Shown here one piece after another: positions 1-5,385 of a stretch of DNA of 5,949 bases. Source of the DNA: an uncultured Clostridia bacterium (GTDB lineage: Bacteria; Bacillota; Clostridia; Oscillospirales; Acutalibacteraceae); NCBI GenBank assembly GCA_947623215.1, contig CANQGN010000100.1, positions 1 to 5,949 on the forward strand, given 5' to 3'. The notes below the pieces were generated by a model. It saw only the letters and a program-made list of their open reading frames with translations, searched no databases and was not told where the DNA came from. Position 1 is the first letter of the stretch. The number at the start of each line of letters is the position of its first letter. A program made the position numbers and the translations under genes.

Positions 1-953
1 GCACCTCTCTTTTCCTCTCGGCACACCGCGCAGCCCGCCAGCCCCGCCAAGGGAGAGGCGGCAAGCGAGGCCGCCGCGTAGCAGCCAAGGCAAAGCAGGG
101 CGCACCCCGCCATGGCGGGGATAAGCGGTAACCGGCCGCTCAGCCGCCCGTAGGCCACCCGCGCCAGCCCCATGAGCGCCGCAAACAGGCAGGGGCCGGC
201 CAAATCGCCCAGCGTTTTAGAAACGCCAAGCGCCGATTCGGTAAAGGCAGAGGCCCACTGCGCCATAGAGATTTCTGCCGCACCGGCGCAGACCATAAAC
301 AAAATCATTAACCAAAAAACCGGCTGCCGCAGCAGCTTGCGAATGGGGGCGCCCCCCTGCTCTGCCGGCAGGGTGCAAATGGGGCAGGTGCAAAACAAAA
401 AGGCGTTGAGCAGCGGTACCGCCGCCCAAAGCAGGGCCAGCAGCTGCCACCGCTGCTGCCCAAACAGGTAAAAGAACAGGGTGGAACCCGCTATTACCCC
501 CACCGAACCCCAGCAGTAAAAGGAGTGCAGCAGGCTCATCATGCCGTCTTTATTCTCAAACGGGCAGGCCTCTACTATGGGGCTTACCAGCACCTCTACC
601 AGCCCGCTGCCCACGGCGTAGAGCACCACCGCCGCCAAAATGCCCGCAAAGGGGTGGGGCAGCGCCCCCGGCAAAAGCGCCAGCGCCGCAAGCCCGGCGG
701 CAGAAAGCAATTGAGAGGCCACCACGCACAGGCGGTAGCCGATTTTATCCGCAAAGCGGGCGGCCGCGCAGTCTACCAGCAGCTGGGTAAAGTAAAAGAC
801 CAGCGGAATCAGGGCCAGCCGGTCAAACCCCAGCCCATAATTTTTAGAAAAAGTAATAAAAAGCAGCGGGGCAAAGTTGGCGGCAATGGCCTGGGTAACA
901 AAGCCGAGGTAACAGGCCGCCAGCGTGCGGCGGTAAGAGCGGGCATGCGACAT
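1..953 (-). CDS. MFS transporter, N-terminal part, runs off the left edge
   Basis: This is a multi-pass membrane transporter of the major facilitator superfamily; its substrate is unknown. The frame is open from ATG at 953 to the window edge (317 codons visible). Hydrophobic segments lie at about residues 11-35, 47-65, 75-96, 101-125, 143-165, 170-188, 212-228, 252-268 and 277-311. The 'RFADKIGYR' stretch (66-74) fits the conserved MFS loop between helices 2 and 3. 'SGLVEVLVSPIVEACP' and 'LLHSFYCWGSVGV' match, from memory, a clostridial subgroup related to FucP-like sugar permeases. The start is supported by a GGGAGGGAGA ribosome site about 7 bases upstream and by a promoter at 989-1018. The gene is divergent from the M23-ypeB operon. 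The last six visible codons (bases 1-20) read REEKRG, charged residues where family members continue with another hydrophobic stretch, so the extreme edge may be disrupted or artefactual. MFS membership is clear; specificity is not. Confidence 0.88.
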   Translation of the reverse strand, partial: MSHARSYRRTLAACYLGFVTQAIAANFAPLLFITFSKNYGLGFDRLALIPLVFYFTQLLVDCAAARFADKIGYRLCVVASQLLSAAGLAALALLPGALPHPFAGILAAVVLYAVGSGLVEVLVSPIVEACPFENKDGMMSLLHSFYCWGSVGVIAGSTLFFYLFGQQRWQLLALLWAAVPLLNAFLFCTCPICTLPAEQGGAPIRKLLRQPVFWLMILFMVCAGAAEISMAQWASAFTESALGVSKTLGDLAGPCLFAALMGLARVAYGRLSGRLPLIPAMAGCALLCLGCYAAASLAASPLAGLAGCAVCREEKRG

Positions 954-988
954 AGTGGCGTCTCCCTCCCGAGCGGGCGTTTTCGCTC

Positions 989-1018
989 ATTATAGCATAC
1001 TCCCCCGCCAAATAACAA
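989..1018 (-). promoter_or_regulatory. Sigma-A promoter for the MFS gene
   Basis: On the minus strand there is TTGTTA (1013-1018), an 18-base spacer, then TATAAT (989-994). TATAAT is preceded by TG plus one base, giving an extended -10. The -10 is a perfect consensus and the -35 matches 4 of 6 positions. It lies about 36 bases upstream of the MFS start codon at 953, leaving room for the purine-rich ribosome site at 961-970. Confidence 0.75.
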
Positions 1019-1040
1019 GAAAATTTTTTACCCGCTGCCG

Positions 1041-1070
1041 GAATATTCCCTGCCGCTTTTGCCCATGCTA
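1041..1070 (+). promoter_or_regulatory. Candidate sigma-G (forespore) promoter for the M23-ypeB operon
   Basis: GAATA (1041-1045), an 18-base gap and CATGCTA (1064-1070) fit the Bacillus sigma-G pattern of a GNATA-type -35, 17-18 bases, then CATNNTA. The site lies about 36 bases upstream of the M23 start, giving a short leader with the AAGGAG ribosome site. No convincing sigma-A promoter was seen on this strand. ypeB is a sigma-G target in B. subtilis, so the biology agrees, but clostridial sigma-F and sigma-G motifs overlap and short motifs occur by chance. The -35 box sits inside a perfect 10-bp palindrome, GGAATATTCC (1040-1049). Confidence 0.5.
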
Positions 1071-1088
1071 CTGGTAAAAAAGCAACCG

Positions 1089-1094
1089 AAGGAG
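1089..1094 (+). promoter_or_regulatory. Ribosome binding site of the M23 gene
   Basis: AAGGAG lies 11 bases before the ATG at 1106. An earlier ATG at 1098 is only 3 bases from it and opens a different frame, so 1106 is preferred. The spacing is slightly long. Confidence 0.6.
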
Positions 1095-1105
1095 CGTATG
1101 GCAAC

Positions 1106-1834
1106 ATGGCAAAAATCAAGTTCTCAAACGAAAAGCCCCTGCACAAAAGCAAGGGCTTTTACGCGGCGCTGGCCGTCTGTTTGGCGGCGCTGGCGCTTTC
1201 CTCTTACACGGCGGTGCGGCAGTTAAAGGCGGCGCCCCAGCAAAGCCAAACCCAGCAGCAAACCGCCGAAAGCGCGCCGGAGCTGCCGGCGGCGAGCGAG
1301 GCGGCCTTTCCGCTTACGCCGCCGCTGGCCCTTACCACCCCCACCAAAACGGACGCCGCATCCTCCGACGACAGCGTGCTGACCGGGGCGGCCCCTTTTT
1401 TCTCGCTGCCCGTGACCGGCGAAATTTTAAAGGATTTTGACAGCGAGCAGCTGCAATTTTCTGAAACCTTTAAAGACTGGCGGCTGCACACGGGGGTAGA
1501 CATTGCGGCCAACGCGGGCGCGCCCGTGCTGGCCTGCGCCGAAGGGGTGGTAGAGGACATTCGCTCTGACCCCGCGCTCGGCACCGTGGTGTCGGTCGAC
1601 CATGGCGACGGGCTGGTGGCCTTTTACTGCGGGCTGAACGCCAAGCCCACTGTGGCCATTGGGCAACAGGTAGAGTCCGGCGAACAGATAGGGGTCATCG
1701 GCGCCCTGCCGGCCGAAAGCGTGGAGCAGCCCCATTTGCACTTTGCAATGGAGCAAGACGGCGTGCCGGTCTCTCCCTTAGCGGCCATGCAGCTGTATGA
1801 GACCGGCGGCGCGGCAAAGGAGGGCGGGCAGTGA
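1106..1834 (+). CDS. Membrane-anchored M23/LytM-domain protein, SpoIIQ-like
   Basis: This 242-residue protein has a short basic N-terminus, one membrane segment at about residues 17-39 and no cleavage signal, so it is probably a type II membrane protein facing outward. A Ser/Thr/Pro/Gln-rich linker covers about 43-95, and an M23 (LytM) beta domain covers about 100-232. The zinc-ligand motifs are intact: H128-T-G-V-D132 and H210-L-H212. The position of the extra catalytic histidine in active LytM enzymes (the YxHL motif) reads Y174-C-G-L, so this histidine is missing. Size and architecture match SpoIIQ, which in sporulating Firmicutes bridges forespore and mother cell with SpoIIIAH. It could be a peptidoglycan hydrolase or mainly a structural LytM domain. 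The next gene, ypeB, overlaps its stop codon, so the two are cotranscribed and probably translationally coupled. The sigma-G-like promoter upstream suggests forespore expression. The M23 assignment is firm; the SpoIIQ role is inferred. Confidence 0.85.
   Translation: MAKIKFSNEKPLHKSKGFYAALAVCLAALALSSYTAVRQLKAAPQQSQTQQQTAESAPELPAASEAAFPLTPPLALTTPTKTDAASSDDSVLTGAAPFFSLPVTGEILKDFDSEQLQFSETFKDWRLHTGVDIAANAGAPVLACAEGVVEDIRSDPALGTVVSVDHGDGLVAFYCGLNAKPTVAIGQQVESGEQIGVIGALPAESVEQPHLHFAMEQDGVPVSPLAAMQLYETGGAAKEGGQ
1816..1824 (+). promoter_or_regulatory. Ribosome binding site fixing the GTG start of ypeB
   Basis: AAAGGAGGG lies inside the 3' end of the M23 gene, 6 bases before GTG at 1831. It decides in favour of the GTG start, whose last two bases belong to the TGA stop of the upstream gene. 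Confidence 0.8.
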
Positions 1835-3186
1835 AGCGACTGGTAAAAACCCGGCGGGGGAGAATTCGGCTGACCGCCTACCTGCTGGCGGGGGTAGCCG
1901 TTTTAAGCGGCGGGCTGATAACCGCCGCCGGTATGGCCGCCCGCTACCGCACCAGGCTGGAATACACCTACGAGCGGGGACTTTCGGAGCTCTGCGAGCA
2001 CCTGGAAAATATGGAGACCACCTTAACCAAAGGCCTGTACGCCAACACCCCGGCGGGGGCGAGCACGCTTGCCATGCAGCTGTGGAGCGAGGCGGGCAGC
2101 GCCAAAACCTGCTTGGGGCAAATTCCCGCCGCCGACTCCCGCCTGCAAAACACCTACAAATTCCTCTCTCAGGCGGGGGAATACGCCCTGTCCTTAGCCG
2201 ACCGGCTGCGGCAGGGAGAAGCCATGACGAGCGACGAATACGACCGGCTGGCCACGCTTGGCGAGCACGCCAAACGCATGGCGGATGCGGTAAACGACCT
2301 GTGTACCGAAATGGAGCAGAGCGGCCGCTGGCGGCGAGAAGTAGAGCGCTCTGCCAAAAGCGGCGCGGGCGAAGAGCAAACCGGCTCGCTTTACACCGGG
2401 CTTAGCAATATGGAAGAAAGCCTGAACGACCTGCCCACGCTGCTGTACGACGGCCCCTTCTCTGACCATCTTTTACAGCCAAACTCGCTCTTTTTGCAAA
2501 ACAAGCCGGAGGTTTCGGCCGAGCAGGCGCTGGCCATGGCCGCCAAGGTGTTAAACTGCCCGGCGGAGGAATTAGAGCAAACCGCCCGGCAAGAGGCGGG
2601 GGCCATGCCCTGCCTGATGTTCGAAGGGCAAAACGCCGTGGCCGCTATTACCCGGCGGGGAGGCTACGCCCTTTACTGGTACCGCGAGCGGGCGGTGGGC
2701 GAAGCCGCGCTCTCTTACGAAGCCTGCCTGCAAAAGGCCAAAGCGTATGCGGACGCGACCGGCCTCGGCCCCTTTGAAGAAAGCTACTACAGCGTGAGCG
2801 AAGGGGTGTGTTTAGTCAACTTCGCCTACCGGCAGGACGACGTAGTGTGTTACCCGGATTTAGTCAAAATCGGGGTGGCGGTAGACACCGGCGAAATCGT
2901 CAGCTACAATGCGCAGGGGTATATGATGAACCACACCCGCCGCTCTCTCCCGGCGGATATTCACGCGCCGGAGGAAGCGGAGGCGGCGCTCTCTCCCCTG
3001 CTCAAAGTCAAAAGCAGCCGCAAGGCGGTGATTCCCCTAAACGACCGCACCGTGCAGCTATGCTATGAGTTTTTGTGCACCGGCAAAGAGGGGGACGAGG
3101 TGCTGGTGTATATCAACGCCGAAACGCTGGAGGAAGAGCAGCTGTTGCTGCTGCTCAAAACCGACGGCGGCACATTGACTTTGTAA
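1831..3186 (+). CDS. ypeB: Germination protein YpeB
   Basis: YpeB is a spore membrane/cortex-side protein that, in Bacillus, stabilises the cortex-lytic enzyme SleB and holds it in check through PepSY domains. This protein has 451 residues, the usual size. It has a basic N-terminus (MKRLVKTRRGR), a membrane segment at about 13-36, then 'YRTRLEYTYERGLSEL' (39-54) and 'TTLTKGLYA' (63-71), which are signature stretches of the YpeB N-terminal helical domain. 'FLSQAGEYALSLADRL' (111-126) follows. The C-terminal half (about 225-451) carries PepSY-type repeats, including 'CYPDLVKIGVAVDTGEIV' (340-357) and 'GYMMNHTRR' (363-371). The GTG start overlaps the M23 stop codon by four bases. No SleB gene is adjacent in this window; the M23 gene takes the position SleB has in Bacillus. 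The stop is 2 bases from that of the convergent degV gene. The identification rests on recalled family motifs. Confidence 0.88.
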   Translation: MKRLVKTRRGRIRLTAYLLAGVAVLSGGLITAAGMAARYRTRLEYTYERGLSELCEHLENMETTLTKGLYANTPAGASTLAMQLWSEAGSAKTCLGQIPAADSRLQNTYKFLSQAGEYALSLADRLRQGEAMTSDEYDRLATLGEHAKRMADAVNDLCTEMEQSGRWRREVERSAKSGAGEEQTGSLYTGLSNMEESLNDLPTLLYDGPFSDHLLQPNSLFLQNKPEVSAEQALAMAAKVLNCPAEELEQTARQEAGAMPCLMFEGQNAVAAITRRGGYALYWYRERAVGEAALSYEACLQKAKAYADATGLGPFEESYYSVSEGVCLVNFAYRQDDVVCYPDLVKIGVAVDTGEIVSYNAQGYMMNHTRRSLPADIHAPEEAEAALSPLLKVKSSRKAVIPLNDRTVQLCYEFLCTGKEGDEVLVYINAETLEEEQLLLLLKTDGGTLTL

Positions 3187-3188
3187 GT

Positions 3189-4046
3189 TTATTCCGATTT
3201 CTTAGCGAAAAAGGCTGCCGCAATGGCTCCCGGGCCTGCGTGGGTGCCAATGGTGCTGCCTATGCCCACCATAGGCAGCGCCTCTGCCTGCCCGGCCCAA
3301 AGCGCCCGGCTGGCCTCTACATACTCCCGCAGCAGCGAATCGTCTGCGCCGGAATAGCCCAGCACATAGGGCATGGTAAAATCTACCCCGCCCTTTTGCA
3401 ATATAAATTCGTTGAGCAAATTGCCCCCCTGCCGGGCGCCCCGCGCCTTGCCGACCACCCGCACCGCACCGGCCTCTACGCTTAGCACCGGCTTAATATT
3501 GAGCACCGTACCGGCAAACCCGGCGGTTTTAGAAAGCCGCCCGCCTTTCATGAGGTAGGCCAGCGTTTCTACCCGGGCGAGCAGGCAAACCCGCTTTTTC
3601 TCGCGGTTCAGCGCCTCTGCCGCCTGCTCGGCCGAAAGCCCCTGCTCCCGCAGCCGCAGGGCGTACTCTACCAAAATGTGCTGGCCAATGGTAACGGTTT
3701 CGCTGTCTACCACCCATACCCGACCGGGAAAGCGGGCGGCCGCCACGGCGGCGCTTTGGGCGGTGCCCGAAAGCGCGCCTGCCAGGGTTATCACCACCGC
3801 CTCGTCGCCCCGCTCTACCACCGGGCGAAAGGCGGCTTCAAACTCCCCCGGGGTTAACTGGCTGGTAGTGGGCATTTCGCTGCACGTCGCCAGTTTTTCA
3901 TAAAATGCGGCGGGGGTGAGGGTAACGCCGTCTAAATACTCTACCCCGTCTATGATGGTTTTGAGCGGCAGTACGGTCAGTCCTGCCGCTTTTGCTTCTT
4001 CTTGCGAAAATTCGCAGGATGAATCGCTGATTATTTGCCAAGCCAT
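3189..4046 (-). CDS. DegV family fatty-acid-binding protein
   Basis: DegV/FakB proteins are soluble, bind one long-chain fatty acid in a deep pocket, and in several Firmicutes present it to the kinase FakA. The 285-residue length is typical. Family motifs appear in order: SDSSCEFS (7-14), the 'TSQLTPGEF' loop (61-69), ALSGTAQSA (91-99), VDSETVTIGQ (113-122), LMKGGRLSK (165-173), NIKPVL (183-188) and GTHAGPGA (267-274). The TSQ loop, the SGT loop and the late histidine are where family members contact the lipid carboxylate. The start at ATG 4046 has AGGAGG 10 bases upstream. The gene's first 16 bases overlap the end of marR, so it is the second gene of that operon. No FakA-like kinase is visible here. 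The DegV assignment is firm; the actual lipid and partner are unknown. Confidence 0.93.
   Translation of the reverse strand: MAWQIISDSSCEFSQEEAKAAGLTVLPLKTIIDGVEYLDGVTLTPAAFYEKLATCSEMPTTSQLTPGEFEAAFRPVVERGDEAVVITLAGALSGTAQSAAVAAARFPGRVWVVDSETVTIGQHILVEYALRLREQGLSAEQAAEALNREKKRVCLLARVETLAYLMKGGRLSKTAGFAGTVLNIKPVLSVEAGAVRVVGKARGARQGGNLLNEFILQKGGVDFTMPYVLGYSGADDSLLREYVEASRALWAGQAEALPMVGIGSTIGTHAGPGAIAAAFFAKKSE
3252..3282. other. Strong hairpin inside the 3' end of degV
   Basis: GCTGCCTATG (3255-3264) and CATAGGCAGC (3270-3279) are perfect inverted repeats around a 5-base loop. Three further pairs (one G-U) extend the stem to 13. It sits about 70 bases past the ypeB stop and within degV codons for residues 256-264. 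No U-tract follows on either strand, so it is not a classic intrinsic terminator. It may protect or pause the convergent transcripts, or be a by-product of coding sequence. Confidence 0.45.
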
Positions 4047-4519
4047 TGGTTCATTTCCTCCTCTAACTGTTCGTCGGCCGCCAGCGTATGGAATTCGCCC
4101 GCCAGGGTGCGCAGCGTGCGGTAAAAATCGGTCAGCTGCGCGGGGGGAATGCCCCGGCTGACCCGGCGCTGCACCTGCCCCGCCACCGCCGTAATCACCC
4201 CGGCCAGCCGCCGCCCTTTTTCGGTAAGCTGTAACTTCCAGCCGTAGCGCCGCCGCTCGCCGCCCTCTACAGTGTACACAATGCCCTGTTCAAAGAGCTC
4301 GTGCATCTCGCGCGAGACCAAACTGCGGCTGGCGCCCCCGGCCCGGGCCAACTGAGAGGCCGAAAGCCCCTCCGGGTGGGTGTTTAAGAGGTAAATCCAA
4401 AACACGTGCACCGACTTAAAGCCCAGCCGGGCGGTACAGCGGGCTTTGAGCTTTTGCATGTCGCCATGTATGGCCGCTATCAGCGACGAAAATTCTTCAT
4501 AATGCAGTTCTTCCGCCAT
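4031..4519 (-). CDS. MarR family transcriptional regulator
   Basis: This is a 162-residue winged-helix DNA-binding protein, expected to act as a cytoplasmic dimer. Helices before the DNA-binding part cover about 7-30. 'GLSASQLARAGGASRSLVSREMHELFEQGIV' spans the helix-turn-helix (about 51-81), 'YTVEGGERRRYGWKLQLTEKGRRL' forms the wing and return strand (82-105), and the C-terminal helices (106-160) make the dimer interface, as in MarR proteins. The start at 4519 is chosen because GGAGAGG lies 8 bases upstream and because the promoter at 4592-4620 initiates transcription near 4585. A more upstream in-frame ATG at 4633 lies upstream of the promoter and cannot be used from it. A 22-bp palindrome over the -35 box suggests autoregulation. 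Cotranscription with degV suggests the effector could be a fatty acid or acyl derivative, as for the MarR-type regulator FabT; this is inference. Confidence 0.9.
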   Translation of the reverse strand: MAEELHYEEFSSLIAAIHGDMQKLKARCTARLGFKSVHVFWIYLLNTHPEGLSASQLARAGGASRSLVSREMHELFEQGIVYTVEGGERRRYGWKLQLTEKGRRLAGVITAVAGQVQRRVSRGIPPAQLTDFYRTLRTLAGEFHTLAADEQLEEEMNQWLGK

Positions 4520-4591
4520 AGGTTTTTCCTCTCCCCCTTTTTTTGCTTTGTTTTTGGTTTGGATTTTGCCTGTTTTAAATGACCGCTCCCC

Positions 4592-4620
4592 AGTATACAC
4601 CATAAATGTTAACTTGTCAA
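4592..4620 (-). promoter_or_regulatory. Sigma-A promoter of the marR-degV operon
   Basis: On the minus strand TTGACA (4615-4620) is followed by exactly 17 bases and then TATACT (4592-4597). The -35 is perfect and the -10 matches 5 of 6. Transcription would begin near 4585, giving a leader of about 65 bases, A-rich and little structured, before the ATG at 4519. Confidence 0.85.
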
Positions 4621-4625
4621 CATTT
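4604..4625. promoter_or_regulatory. 22-bp palindromic operator over the marR -35 box
   Basis: AAATGTTAAC (4604-4613), TT, then GTCAACATTT (4616-4625) form an inverted repeat with 9 of 10 positions pairing. It covers the whole -35 hexamer and part of the spacer. Length, AT-rich character and position are typical of MarR-dimer operators that repress their own gene by occluding RNA polymerase. The binding protein is inferred from adjacency. Confidence 0.7.
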
Positions 4626-4633
4626 GCAGGCAC

Positions 4634-4666
4634 AAAAAAACCCGGGCAAGGAGGTTCCTTGCCCGG
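4634..4666 (-). terminator. Intrinsic terminator of the proline-rich gene
   Basis: Read on the minus strand, an 11-bp stem (arms 4656-4666 and 4642-4652) with a 3-base loop is followed by one G and seven Ts (4634-4640). The stem is perfect and GC-rich. It starts 18 bases after the stop codon at 4684 and ends just before the marR operator, insulating marR from upstream transcription. Confidence 0.9.
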
Positions 4667-4683
4667 AGCGAAAAGTTGCCACG

Positions 4684-5385
4684 TTAGAGGCGGGTTAAAT
4701 AGTCCACCAAAACCGCTGCCACGCCTTCGTCCACAGCGGGTGCGCCGGGCGCGGGGGTAACGGCAGGGCGCAGTACCTGTTCGATGTACTGCTCCCGTCT
4801 ACGGGCGGGCCCGCCGCAGGCGTCGTTATACACCCGATTGTAAAAGGCGATGAGCGCGCGGTTGGTTTCCTCTCGGGCCTTTACCACTTCGGCAATTGCT
4901 GCCGCGCCGGCGGCCATGTCCTCCCCTTCCACCGCCGAAGTGTTCAGCGCCTGGAATGCCTGCTGCAAATGCTCGGTTTGCCGGGCGATGGCGTCTACCC
5001 GCTCGAGCAGCTCTTCTAACCGCAGGATGGGGGGTTCGGGCGGTGCGGGGGGTTCCACCGGCGGCGGGGGCACAGCGGGATTATAAGGCGGCGCGGGAGG
5101 TTCCGTCGGCGGCGGGGGCGTTTGCCCTACCGGCGGCGGGGGTGGTACCGGCGGCACCGGCGGGTGCTCCGCAGGCGGCGCGGGTTGAGGGTCAGGCGCG
5201 GGATTCCATATTGGTTGACGTTTCATATCATTTTCCTCCGTATGGTGCGGAGGGCGGATAAGACGGAGGGTCGTCGCGTCCGTCCAACGCGCCCTTCCGC
5301 TTTTCACCAGCCCCCGGGCCCGTTTGGGCCAGGTGGGGGCAAGTGTGTTTCCGTTTTCATCTACTACCGTAATGTTTTTTGTCAT
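4684..5385 (-). CDS. Proline-rich conserved hypothetical protein with N-terminal PKRARGLVKSGRARW motif
   Basis: The function is unknown. The protein has 233 residues in three parts. Residues 1-46 form a small basic domain: a 'VVDENGNTL' strand, then PKRARGLVKSGRARW (20-34). Residues 61-120 are extremely proline-rich (34 of 60), with two copies of PPPP(T/V)EPPAPP. Residues 121-233 are mostly helical: 'LEELLERVDAIARQTEHLQQA' (123-143), then 'EVVKAREETNRALIAFYNRVY' (166-186). From memory, the first and last parts recur together in short clostridial proteins of unknown function, and the basic motif loosely resembles the RRXRR-type segment found before some HNH nucleases; no nuclease motif is present here. 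There is no signal peptide or membrane segment. ATG 5385 is preferred over 5394 because a GGGGGG run lies 9 bases ahead of it but abuts 5394. The gene has its own promoter (5457-5485) and terminator (4634-4666). An in-frame internal start occurs at 5226. Confidence 0.75.
   Translation of the reverse strand: MTKNITVVDENGNTLAPTWPKRARGLVKSGRARWTDATTLRLIRPPHHTEENDMKRQPIWNPAPDPQPAPPAEHPPVPPVPPPPPVGQTPPPPTEPPAPPYNPAVPPPPVEPPAPPEPPILRLEELLERVDAIARQTEHLQQAFQALNTSAVEGEDMAAGAAAIAEVVKAREETNRALIAFYNRVYNDACGGPARRREQYIEQVLRPAVTPAPGAPAVDEGVAAVLVDYLTRL
5038..5118 (-). repeat. Internal repeat in the polyproline linker
   Basis: PPPPTEPPAPP (residues 90-100, bases 5086-5118) recurs as PPPPVEPPAPP (residues 106-116, bases 5038-5070), a period of 16 residues (48 bases) with 10 of 11 residues identical. 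The DNA is rich in GGCGGCGGGGG-type runs on the plus strand, the kind of sequence that expands and contracts by slippage. Linker length may therefore vary between strains. Confidence 0.7.
5224..5239 (-). promoter_or_regulatory. Internal Shine-Dalgarno and start codon within the proline-rich gene
   Basis: On the minus strand GGAGG (5235-5239) is followed by 8 bases and the in-frame ATG of Met54 (5224-5226). This ribosome site is stronger than the one at the annotated start. Initiation here would give a 180-residue form lacking the basic N-terminal domain and beginning MKRQPIW just before the proline-rich linker. Whether it is used is not shown by sequence alone. Confidence 0.55.

Noticed and set aside
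525..995. 156-codon plus-strand frame over the MFS gene
   Set aside because: It lies antisense to clear transmembrane coding sequence; the Arg/Gly/Gln-rich composition is typical of GC-rich shadow frames.
1098..1105. Earlier ATG at 1098 as start of the M23 gene
   Set aside because: It is out of frame with the M23 protein and only 3 bases from the AAGGAG site.
844..1152. 102-codon minus-strand frame crossing the divergent intergenic region
   Set aside because: It runs through both promoters and overlaps the start of the MFS gene in another frame; no family features.
1797..2405. 202-codon plus-strand frame overlapping ypeB
   Set aside because: It is an arginine/alanine-rich shadow in the +1 frame of ypeB, without its own ribosome site or recognisable domain.
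3252..3282. Hairpin in degV as an intrinsic terminator for ypeB
   Set aside because: Neither strand has a U-rich tract after the stem, so it is kept only as an unassigned structure.
4268..4280. GTGTACAC palindrome inside marR as a second operator
   Set aside because: It is a short 8-base palindrome in codons for V-Y-T and unlike the 22-bp site at the promoter.
4520..4633. N-terminal extension of the MarR protein starting at ATG 4633 (38 extra residues)
   Set aside because: It begins upstream of a near-perfect promoter and within the operator region; a good ribosome site precedes the ATG at 4519 and the resulting length fits the MarR family.
5038..5180. GC-rich repeated GGCGGCGGGGG units considered as a CRISPR or intergenic repeat
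   Set aside because: They are codons for the proline-rich linker, with irregular spacing and no spacers.
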